From the NCBI GenBank assembly GCA_030647855.1, contig JAUSIJ010000029.1:1-10546 (forward strand): DNA of 10,546 nt, written 5' to 3'. The number at the start of each line of letters is the position of its first letter. Within the stretch, counting starts at the first letter, position 1. Shown here piece by piece: positions 5,936 to 10,546 of the stretch. The notes below the pieces were generated by a model. It worked only from the letters and a program-made list of their open reading frames with translations. It made no database searches and was not told the DNA's origin. A program made the translations under genes and the position numbers. The stretch is from a bacterium (GTDB lineage Bacteria > Patescibacteriota > Minisyncoccia > Phycocordibacterales > JAUSIJ01).

Positions 5936-7064
5936 AGTGGAGTTTGTCGAGGGCAAGACCGATTGGCGCGGCAAAAGAGAGCGACATGTTTGCTTCAATC
6001 GATGGAATGTAGTCGTCAAGGGAAAAGGCGTTAACCCATACATTGGCTCGTTCCACCTTCATCTTGAGACTAAGGGCCAAGTACTCATCAAGGCCGATGA
6101 TGCCGGCATCCCGCCCGCACAAAATAATGCCGCTTATTTTTTTCGTCGGCTCGGCGCTTTTATTCTTAAAGGACTCCCAGTACACAAGGAGCCTGCTGAT
6201 CTCATCTTTCAATACCGAGATAGTATTCATGAGCACGCCCAGCAATTCCATTGTTTCCGACCCTTGCTTGAAACCTTTTTCCACTTTAATGGCGTGAGCG
6301 CCGGGACCATCAACGTAATAATGTTTTTTTATCGCCGAGCTGAAAGCTTCACCGCCGAAGTTGACGTTGGAGCTGAACTGCACCACCCCTGAATCAACGA
6401 TCGAGATCGACGTCTTACTCGTGCTGATGTTGACGATCATGTAGCTATTGGTATCTCCCTCCCGCACTACCCCTCGGGCGATCGCCTTACTCTCGAGACT
6501 GAAGGAAAGCGGCGTTAAACCGACCGATTGGAAAAGTTCCGTGTAGTTGTTCACGATCTGCAAAGGCACGACTGTGACGCTGACATCGATGTGCTCCGGG
6601 TGCGCATTCCCCGATTGAATTATTTCATAATCAAAAACTGCCTCCGGAAGCGAGATCGGCACATTCTCCTCGATCAAAAATTCGACCGAGCTAGCGATTT
6701 CACTCTCATCAACAACCGGGATCTCGGTTTTAAAAAGATAAGATTTTTCTTCCGGCAGGGTAGCGGTTATAAAAGAGAGGTCGAATTCTTTCTTGATTGA
6801 GCGCAAAATAGACTTGAGCTCCTCATTATGCTGAACGTCTTGGGGATTTACCTTTTCACTTTTCACCGGCCGTTCGGCATACCTGCCAACACGAAGGCCG
6901 TGGCGCGTGCGAACAAGCTCGATAAAGCGAACCGCATGCTCAGAAACGCGTAGCCCCACTGTCGGCATCTCAAGATATTTCGGAACGGGAAAAAAATTAA
7001 GAAGTTTCCTTTCTATTTTGCTCGCCTGCGGGGCTACAGCCGAGGGACCTGTCGAGGCGCTCAT
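5928..7064 (-). CDS. pilM: PilM-like actin-fold protein of the type IV pilus
   Basis: It is a cytoplasmic actin-like protein that binds the N-terminus of PilN. There are two ATGs, at 7070 and 7064. AGGAG at 7076-7072 is one base from the first and seven from the second, so 7064 (378 residues) is preferred. A 30-residue flexible N-terminal extension precedes the fold. The actin-type blocks can be aligned but are altered. The phosphate-1 strand reads VGLRVSEHAVRFIEL, where PilM usually has G-(D/E)-I-G. The phosphate-2 strand reads MIVNISTSKTSISIV, with Asn for the usual Asp. The adenosine segment reads GIILCGRDAGI where GG is typical. Nucleotide binding may be weak or lost. Identity is supported by pilN and pilO directly downstream and by the GGEAFSSAIKK block. 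It lies 44 bases after dedA. Confidence 0.87.
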   Translation of the reverse strand: MSASTGPSAVAPQASKIERKLLNFFPVPKYLEMPTVGLRVSEHAVRFIELVRTRHGLRVGRYAERPVKSEKVNPQDVQHNEELKSILRSIKKEFDLSFITATLPEEKSYLFKTEIPVVDESEIASSVEFLIEENVPISLPEAVFDYEIIQSGNAHPEHIDVSVTVVPLQIVNNYTELFQSVGLTPLSFSLESKAIARGVVREGDTNSYMIVNISTSKTSISIVDSGVVQFSSNVNFGGEAFSSAIKKHYYVDGPGAHAIKVEKGFKQGSETMELLGVLMNTISVLKDEISRLLVYWESFKNKSAEPTKKISGIILCGRDAGIIGLDEYLALSLKMKVERANVWVNAFSLDDYIPSIEANMSLSFAAPIGLALDKLHYA

Positions 7065-7108
7065 AGCCATACTCCTATTAGTATATCGTGCCGAGCACTA
7101 AATTAAAA

Positions 7109-7705
7109 TTATCCGTTCTCCTTTTTTGCTCGAAGCAAGTGAAGGGCGCCCGGAATGAGCGAAACAACGATAATTCCTATAACAATGGGAATAAGATAGC
7201 GATCAATATCGGGAATGGTATTGCCAAGAAAGTAACCGGCGCTCGTTACTCCGACAGCCCAGAGAAAGCCGCCTATCACGTTGTAGAGTGCAAAATCACG
7301 GTAGTGCATTTTGCCGACGCCGGCGAAAATCGGAGCAAACGTCCGGACGATCGGGATAAAACGGGCAATGATGATCGTTCGCTTGCCGTGCTTTTCGTAA
7401 AATTTTTGCGTTCTTTCCATATATGCCCTATTAAAAAAGAAGGAGTTCTCCTTAAAAAAGATTCGGTGGCCAACCCGTCGGCCGAAGGCGTAGCCGACAC
7501 TGTCGCCGGCCACAGCCGCAATAAAACAGCCGACAACGAGAGGGATGAAGGTCAAAAAGCCCTGCGAAGCTAAGAAGCCCGCCGTGAAAAGGAGCGAATC
7601 ACCGGGAAGAAAAAAACCGAAGAAAAGACCGGACTCGGCAAAAACAATAGCCCACACGCCGAGCATTCCGAGTAATTTAATTGTTTCAACGAGATCAAAA
7701 TGCAT
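7109..7705 (-). CDS. DedA/SNARE-associated (VTT) family membrane protein
   Basis: This is an integral membrane protein of the DedA family. Members have been linked to lipid (undecaprenyl phosphate or phospholipid) flipping and membrane homeostasis. The 198-residue protein has the family marks in order: Glu24 in VFAESGLFFG, FFLPGDSLLF (31-40), the GDSVGYAFGRRVG turn (67-79), the RFIPIVRTFAPIFAG signature (115-129), and C-terminal hydrophobic helices ending in a basic tail. The conserved Arg residues of the RF-P--R motif, needed for function in E. coli YqjA/YghB, are present. Its ATG shares one base with the stop of the upstream tRNA-binding gene (TAATG), with GGGAAG upstream. Which lipid it handles cannot be told from the sequence. 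Confidence 0.92.
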   Translation of the reverse strand: MHFDLVETIKLLGMLGVWAIVFAESGLFFGFFLPGDSLLFTAGFLASQGFLTFIPLVVGCFIAAVAGDSVGYAFGRRVGHRIFFKENSFFFNRAYMERTQKFYEKHGKRTIIIARFIPIVRTFAPIFAGVGKMHYRDFALYNVIGGFLWAVGVTSAGYFLGNTIPDIDRYLIPIVIGIIVVSLIPGALHLLRAKKENG

Positions 7706-8028
7706 TATCGTATGGTGCTTCCCGGAATAATTTTCTGATCAGGCGTAAGCAGGGAAAAAGTTTCACCGTCGCTAACCGCGAGAATCATACCATTGCTCTC
7801 GAGCCCGCGAATTGTGCGCGGTTCAAGGTTGGCCACAAAAGCGCACTTCTTGCCGACCAGGCTTTCCGACGCGTAGTATTCGGCAATGCCGGAAATAATA
7901 AGGCGCTGTTCCGCTTCCCCGAAATTAACGCCGAGCTTGAGCAATTTGTCCGTCTCCGGGATTCGCTCGGCGGACATTATCTCTCCTATTTTTATTTCTA
8001 TTTTTTTAAAGTCGTCGATCGAGATCAT
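7705..8028 (-). CDS. Stand-alone tRNA-binding OB-fold protein (MetRS C-terminal / Trbp111-like)
   Basis: It is a small structure-specific tRNA-binding domain like the C-terminal extension of methionyl-tRNA synthetase and the free proteins Trbp111 and CsaA. The 107-residue protein begins ISIDDFKKIEIKIGEIMSAE, followed by PETDKLLKLGVNFG, RLIISGIAEYY, LVGKKCAFVANLEPRTIRG and SNGMILAV, the complete family pattern. It probably acts as a dimer that positions tRNA, possibly for a separately encoded MetRS. The frame extends to 8151, but family alignment puts the start at the ATG at 8028. It overlaps ruvX by 23 bases and lacks a clear ribosome binding site, so translation is probably coupled. Annotation pipelines often name such proteins the methionine-tRNA ligase beta subunit. 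Confidence 0.9.
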   Translation of the reverse strand: MISIDDFKKIEIKIGEIMSAERIPETDKLLKLGVNFGEAEQRLIISGIAEYYASESLVGKKCAFVANLEPRTIRGLESNGMILAVSDGETFSLLTPDQKIIPGSTIR

Positions 8029-8407
8029 GTTTCTTTTCGAGAAAACTTTTAAGAATGAGTGCCGCAGCTGACGCATCGCCCATCGCGCTTTTTCCTTGCA
8101 GACGCTCAGCTTCGATGCTCGTGTAAAATTCGGACTCGTAGTGCATCGCAACGTTGCTTTCGTGTCCGAGCACTTCTTTAAACTTGGCGATTCTTTTCAT
8201 GATAGGGTTCGGCGTGTTTTTCCGATCATTTGATTCGCCGATGACTACATCGCTTATGCTCTCTTCCTTAATAATGCTCTGGATCGTTGGAATGAGCGCC
8301 GCATCATTCGGCAGCACAGCCTTGGGAAGAGCGAGGGTGTTGGTTTCGTCCGAAATCGCCACCCCGACCCGCTTTTCGCCATAATCAATCCCTAAGTATC
8401 TCATCAT
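8006..8407 (-). CDS. yqgF: YqgF/RuvX family RNase H-fold nuclease
   Basis: It belongs to the family of putative pre-16S rRNA processing nucleases and Holliday-junction resolvase-like proteins. The 133-residue protein has the metal-binding residues of the fold: Asp8 in YLGIDYGEKRVGVAIS, Glu58 in DVVIGES, Glu91/Glu93 in HYESEFYTSIEAE, and Asp111 in GDASAAALIL. The second block reads IGESNDRKNTPNPIM instead of the usual GLP-N-DG, which I recall as normal for CPR versions. Two adjacent ATGs (8407 and 8404) are possible starts. No ribosome binding site precedes either, and TTGTTC and TATCCA spaced by 16 bases lie just upstream, so the message may be leaderless. It is the first gene of the seven-gene leftward unit. 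Confidence 0.92.
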   Translation of the reverse strand: MMRYLGIDYGEKRVGVAISDETNTLALPKAVLPNDAALIPTIQSIIKEESISDVVIGESNDRKNTPNPIMKRIAKFKEVLGHESNVAMHYESEFYTSIEAERLQGKSAMGDASAAALILKSFLEKKHDLDRRL

Positions 8408-8442
8408 TATGGATATTAATTAGTTAATGATGAACAAGTGCA

Positions 8443-8470
8443 TTGCATTAGTCAAACGAGGTTGTATCAT
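8443..8470 (+). promoter_or_regulatory. Candidate promoter giving a leaderless message
   Basis: TTGCAT (8443-8448) and TATCAT (8465-8470) are separated by 16 bases. Transcription would begin about at 8477, the A of the downstream ATG, and no ribosome binding site precedes that ATG. Together these fit a leaderless mRNA. Confidence 0.45.
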
Positions 8471-8476
8471 AAAAGC

Positions 8477-8701
8477 ATGGCAGAAAGTCTCATGTTTATA
8501 GAAAATAACGCGTGGTGGCTCCTACCGCTCATGGTCTGGACCATTCCATGGAAAGGCTACGCCCTCTGGCGCGCAGCACGACTCTCCCACCGATGGTGGT
8601 TTGTAGCGCTTCTTATCATCAACACCTTTTCTATTCTTGAAATTTTCTACATCTTCGTCATTTCAAAAAAATACGAAGTCATCGTCGAAGAAAAAGAGTA
8701 G
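8477..8701 (+). CDS. DUF5652-like small two-TM membrane protein
   Basis: This 74-residue protein has two transmembrane helices (about 13-31 and 41-63) and a short acidic C-terminus (IVEEKE). The pattern WWLLPLMVWTIPWKGYALW, a basic turn RLSHRWWFVALL, then IINTFSILEIFYIF matches what I remember of DUF5652, a family of unknown function common in CPR and other bacteria. I chose the ATG at 8477 over 8438 because the hydrophobic core then begins at the usual distance and the candidate promoter covers the earlier ATG. It is a single gene between the divergent ruvX and tRNA-Ser. Confidence 0.8.
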   Translation: MAESLMFIENNAWWLLPLMVWTIPWKGYALWRAARLSHRWWFVALLIINTFSILEIFYIFVISKKYEVIVEEKE

Positions 8702-8743
8702 CAGCTAGATTTTCCTCCATTTATCTGGCATAAATAGAGTCAC

Positions 8744-8830
8744 GGAGGAGTGGCAGAGTGGTCGAATGCACTGGTCTTGAAAACCAGAGCCTCGGAAACG
8801 GGGCCGTGAGTTCGAATCTCACCTCCTCCG
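8744..8830 (+). tRNA. tRNA-Ser (anticodon UGA)
   Basis: Class II tRNA with acceptor GGAGGAG/CTCCTCC, anticodon stem CTGGT/ACCAG and loop CTTGAAA with UGA at 8778-8780. It has a long variable arm GCCTCGGAAACGGGGC and T arm GTGAG-TTCGAAT-CTCAC. The discriminator is G and CCA is not encoded. TAAATA at 8731-8736, eight bases before the gene, could be its -10. Confidence 0.96.
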
Positions 8831-8840
8831 CAACGACAAT

Positions 8841-8869
8841 TTTTAATACCGTTTTCATAGGTATTAAAA
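8841..8869. repeat. AT-rich hairpin after tRNA-Ser
   Basis: TTTTAATACC (8841-8850) and GGTATTAAAA (8860-8869) form a perfect 10-bp stem with a 9-base loop, 10 bases after the tRNA. There is no T tract after it on the plus strand, so it is not a typical terminator. It may be a processing or trailer structure. Confidence 0.6.
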
Positions 8870-8885
8870 CATTGGCGTATGTTGT

Positions 8886-9039
8886 GAGGAGGAGATTCGA
8901 AAGGCGGAGCCAGAGCAATGCAAAGCATTGCGGACTGGCGAGCCCGGGCAGGAGCCACTTATGAGCCAGCCTCGACTAGACTTCGAGTCTAGGCGGGCGG
9001 AGCGAATTAGTGAGCTGACGCCGAATCCCACCCTCTCCG
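8886..9039 (+). repeat. Structured non-coding element with tRNA-Ser tail-like ends
   Basis: The left end is an inverted near-copy of the tRNA-Ser 3' end (minus-strand TTCGAATCTCCTCCTC). The right end, CGAATCCCACCCTCTCCG (9022-9039), is a degenerate direct copy of it, so the two ends can pair (GATTCG 8894-8899 with CGAATC 9022-9027). Inside are GCCA-(2)-GCAATGC-AAA-GCATTGC-(4)-TGGC (8909-8939), the palindrome GCCCGGGC, and CTAGACT-TCG-AGTCTAG (8976-8992). There is no credible reading frame. It could be a mobile tRNA-associated repeat or a structured RNA. Confidence 0.6.
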
Positions 9040-9045
9040 TAAAAT

Positions 9046-9074
9046 TTGACTTTTAACTATCTTCATTTTACTAT
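9046..9074 (+). promoter_or_regulatory. Promoter of the conserved hypothetical gene
   Basis: TTGACT (9046-9051) and TACTAT (9069-9074) are at the ideal 17-base spacing in AT-rich DNA, with a start expected near 9081. This leaves a leader of about 37 bases that contains the strong ribosome binding site AAAGGAGG (9104-9111), six bases before the GTG start. Confidence 0.7.
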
Positions 9075-9117
9075 CTTAGAAGAGTTGTATCACGCTATTT
9101 ACGAAAGGAGGAACTAG

Positions 9118-9615
9118 GTGACCACGTTAAAATGGTTTAAAGTATGGAAAACTATTTTTCTCGGCACAGCAGCATTGCAGGTATTACGTCAACTGATCAT
9201 TGACCATTTTGAGTCCAACGGTTGGAGCATCACTGAGGATCTTCGTAAGATACTCAGCAGAACCAAGGTCTCCCCTTCACAAGCCAGCGTCGATTTGGCA
9301 GCGATACCGCTCTCCGAGCTTGGCTTTAAGGCTGGTGGTGCAATTGGGGACGTATGTAAGGAGGCACAGAGACGAGGACTAAAACTCTGTACTCATGAAA
9401 TGGGTCTTCAGTTGCGTTTACAATATAAAGATCAACCTCGTGGAGAATGGCTGTCCGTACCTGTGACACAAGAAGGTTCTAAGGGTACGATCGATATGTT
9501 CACCATTGTAAATGTTAGGCACGGGCCTCGTTTCCGCGCCAACGAGGAGAAGTTAGCACAGTTCTATCACGGACACGCCATTTTTGTTTTTGTTCTCCCA
9601 AGTCAATTGGACTAA
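9118..9615 (+). CDS. Conserved hypothetical protein of a family recalled mainly from CPR genomes
   Basis: Function unknown. The start is GTG at 9118 after AAAGGAGG with six-base spacing. The 165 residues show features I recall from a widespread, uncharacterised Patescibacteria family. These are an opening FKVWKTIFLGT (7-17), a helical section with ITEDLRKIL (38-46), a VDLAAIPLSELGFKAGGA block (58-75), and the diagnostic LKLCTHEMGLQLRLQYKDQP with RGEWLSVPV (88-116). The C-terminal part is beta-rich and less like what I recall (MFTIVNV, IFVFVLP). There is no signal peptide, membrane helix or catalytic motif I can name, so it should be cytoplasmic. The gene is monocistronic, with its own strong promoter and terminator, which suggests substantial expression. 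The family memory is not checked against a database. Confidence 0.85.
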   Translation: MTTLKWFKVWKTIFLGTAALQVLRQLIIDHFESNGWSITEDLRKILSRTKVSPSQASVDLAAIPLSELGFKAGGAIGDVCKEAQRRGLKLCTHEMGLQLRLQYKDQPRGEWLSVPVTQEGSKGTIDMFTIVNVRHGPRFRANEEKLAQFYHGHAIFVFVLPSQLD

Positions 9616-9635
9616 TTACCGAGAGGGGTAAGACC

Positions 9636-9668
9636 AAAAACCCACACTCACAAAGTGCGGGTTTTTTT
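9636..9668 (+). terminator. Strong intrinsic terminator
   Basis: AAAAACCCACACT (9636-9648) pairs with AGTGCGGGTTTTT (9654-9666), 13 positions with one mismatch and a 5-base loop, and continues into T7 (9662-9668). It begins 20 bases after the stop of the preceding gene. Confidence 0.92.
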
Positions 9669-9675
9669 ATATATC

Positions 9676-9722
9676 AAAAATGAAGATCCTCGCAGCAAAG
9701 CTGTCGAGGTATCTTCATTTTT
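9676..9722. terminator. Second long hairpin, A-tract and T-tract flanked
   Basis: AAAAATGAAGAT-CCTCG-CAGC pairs with GCTG-TCGAGG-TATCTTCATTTTT around an AAA loop, about 21 base pairs with two single-base bulges. Outer A5 and T5 make it symmetrical, so it could terminate transcription from either side. Confidence 0.6.
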
Positions 9723-9794
9723 GAGAACCTCTCGGTTCTCAACGTTCGCTTCGCTCACTGCTCTCCTCCACGGGGGAAAACATATGTTTTCCCC
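9721..9794 (-). repeat. Two-hairpin repeat unit, copy 2
   Basis: Stem B is TTGAGAACC (9721-9729) with GGTTCTCAA (9734-9742). Stem A is a perfect palindrome at 9773-9794 (GGGGAAAACAT followed by its reverse complement). The linker contains CGCTTCGCT (9747-9755) and TCCTCCACGGG. It aligns stem for stem with 4150-4213, and similarity continues past stem A (CCCGACCCCCT here, CCCGAACCCTC there). Several stem positions differ by compensatory changes. It lies in a gene-free stretch of about 350 bases that otherwise holds only hairpins. Confidence 0.75.
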
Positions 9795-9808
9795 GACCCC
9801 CTTTCCTC

Positions 9809-9864
9809 GCGCATTCCTGCCTGCGGCAGGCATCCCTCCGCCGTAGGCGGAGGGAATTCTGCGC
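9809..9864. repeat. Branched double-hairpin structure
   Basis: CCTGCC-TGC-GGCAGG (9816-9830) and CCCTCCGCC-GTA-GGCGGAGGG (9834-9854) are adjacent perfect hairpins. Outside them GCGCA (9809-9813) can pair with TGCGC (9860-9864), which would give a three-way junction. Between here and the next gene, 9865-9936, I see nothing recognisable. Confidence 0.55.
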
Positions 9865-9936
9865 TTGGATTAAAATAATAAGTTCCAACAGCCCACGGTC
9901 CTCCGCTTGGTATTTCCCCTATTCCCTCTGCCAAAG

Positions 9937-9960
9937 AGTGCTATCATAATAGTAAGCACT
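9937..9960 (+). promoter_or_regulatory. Dyad over a possible -10 element upstream of the two-TM gene
   Basis: AGTGCT (9937-9942) and AGCACT (9955-9960) are perfect inverted repeats 12 bases apart. The space between contains CATAAT (9945-9950), a one-mismatch -10. No good -35 is visible. The next ATG is at 9966 without a ribosome binding site. The dyad is placed like an operator, but no regulator is known from the window. Confidence 0.35.
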
Positions 9961-9965
9961 AACTC

Positions 9966-10427
9966 ATGGAAAATGAAACCTTAAGCTGGAGCGCGCTTGA
10001 ATCTCCCGAGGTAGCTCGGAGCGCCGATTGGTACTGGGCGGTGTGGATTATCGCCATTTCAGTGGCTATCACTGCTGTACTCTTTGGCAATATTCTGTTC
10101 GGCATCTTTTTGTTTCTGGCGGCATTCGCCGTAACCCTCCACTCAAAAACCAATATCGAGGTGGTGCGTGTTGAGCTCAACCCCAAAGGCGTCCTCTACC
10201 ACAACAAACTGTATCTCTATTCGGCGCTCGAATCCTTCGGTATCGATGAGCACAGCGACTCGGTCAAGCTTATACTGAAGTCCAAAAAAGTTTTCATGCC
10301 CTACATTATTATTCCGATCGAGGACATTTATCCCGACAATATCGCTCTCTACCTCGGCCAATATCTTAAAAAAGAAAACCATCTCGAGCCACTCTCCCAC
10401 ATTCTCATGGAATATTTGGGGTTTTAA
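9966..10427 (+). CDS. Two-TM membrane protein with cytoplasmic PH-like domain (hypothetical)
   Basis: The 153-residue protein has a polar N-terminus, two transmembrane helices at about 22-41 and 42-58 joined by a tight turn, and then a soluble domain of about 95 residues. This domain alternates beta strands (IEVVRVELNPKGVLYHNKLYLY, VKLILKSKKVFMPYIIIPIE) with a final helix region (NIALYLGQYLKKE, HILMEYL). Hairpin membrane anchor plus PH-like beta barrel is a common layout in CPR hypothetical proteins. I do not recognise a named family with certainty. There is no ribosome binding site before the ATG, and a possible -10 lies about 16 bases upstream, so a very short leader is likely. It is a stand-alone gene between a hairpin-rich spacer and a tRNA. 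Confidence 0.8.
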   Translation: MENETLSWSALESPEVARSADWYWAVWIIAISVAITAVLFGNILFGIFLFLAAFAVTLHSKTNIEVVRVELNPKGVLYHNKLYLYSALESFGIDEHSDSVKLILKSKKVFMPYIIIPIEDIYPDNIALYLGQYLKKENHLEPLSHILMEYLGF

Positions 10428-10473
10428 CCTCGCTATGGTATTCTCTGTGTGTTAAAAAGGCCATAGTGCTTCC

Positions 10474-10546
10474 CTCCCCGTCGTTCAATGGATAGGACAT
10501 GAGATTGCGGATCTCAAAATCTAGGTTCGATTCCTAGCGGGGGGAC
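10474..10546 (+). tRNA. tRNA-Arg (anticodon GCG), cut at the 3' terminus by the window edge
   Basis: Acceptor CTCCCCG/CGGGGGG, D arm GTTC..GGAC with loop AATGGATA, anticodon stem TGAGA/TCTCA with loop TTGCGGA giving GCG at 10507-10509, and T arm CTAGG-TTCGATT-CCTAG. The D loop is identical to those of the two other Arg tRNAs here, including A20. The discriminator is A at 10545 and the window ends at the next base, so a CCA may or may not be encoded. Most bacteria read CGU/CGC with an ACG (inosine) tRNA, so GCG is unusual. Confidence 0.9.

Noticed and set aside
5937..6392. Plus-strand open frame of 151 codons opposite pilM
   Set aside because: It is antisense to pilM, with low-complexity composition and no ribosome binding site; a shadow frame.
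7072..7085. TATACT (7085-7080) as a separate promoter for pilM
   Set aside because: The implied start would fall inside the ribosome binding site and no -35 is visible; read-through from dedA explains pilM expression better.
8721..8964. Short open frames over tRNA-Ser and its downstream element
   Set aside because: They translate tRNA and repeat sequence; no start signals or conserved residues.

Overview
The window looks like a chromosomal stretch from a Patescibacteria/CPR genome, most likely Parcubacteria (Paceibacteria). The evidence is the gene content: a compact PilM-PilN-PilO pilus assembly set with divergent PilM, a very short YqgF and a stand-alone tRNA-binding OB protein, a DUF5652-like small membrane protein, and a protein of an uncharacterised family that I recall mainly from CPR genomes. 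The lineage is inferred from protein resemblance only.

Layout. (1) 1-1139, plus strand: the 3' part of a gene for a large protein that resembles a TIM-barrel glycoside hydrolase with a C-terminal beta domain, cut by the window edge. (2) 1203-2628, minus strand: pyrF then pyrE, which together turn orotate into UMP. They converge on the first gene at a shared hairpin. (3) 2766-3914, plus strand: a full-length cyclopropane-fatty-acid synthase with the expected catalytic residues, divergent from pyrF and ended by an intrinsic terminator. (4) 3997-4523, minus strand: a tRNA cluster, Val(UAC), Arg(CCG) and Arg(UCU), plus a truncated tRNA-Gly-like fragment. A possible promoter lies inside the last pilus gene. 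(5) 4562-8407, minus strand: seven tightly packed or overlapping genes in transcription order ruvX/yqgF, tRNA-binding OB protein, DedA, PilM, PilN, PilO and a small membrane protein. (6) 8477-8701, plus strand: a DUF5652-like protein. (7) tRNA-Ser(UGA), then a structured non-coding stretch. (8) 9118-9615, plus strand: the CPR-type conserved hypothetical, with a good promoter, ribosome binding site and terminator. (9) 9616-9965: about 350 bases with no gene but a chain of hairpins. (10) 9966-10427, plus strand: a two-TM protein with a cytoplasmic domain. (11) At the right edge, a tRNA-Arg with the unusual anticodon GCG.

The most interesting signal is non-coding. Two copies of a two-hairpin element, about 65 and 75 bases, lie more than 5 kb apart, near the Arg tRNA and downstream of the hypothetical gene. 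They share a conserved linker, and their stems carry compensatory base changes, so the fold rather than the sequence appears to be kept. One copy sits between the 3' end of tRNA-Arg(CCG) and an exact 14-base direct repeat of that tRNA end. The tRNA-Ser is likewise followed by inverted and degenerate direct copies of its own 3' end around several hairpins. This suggests a small tRNA-tail-associated repeat family. I did not recognise CRISPR, insertion sequences or phage genes.
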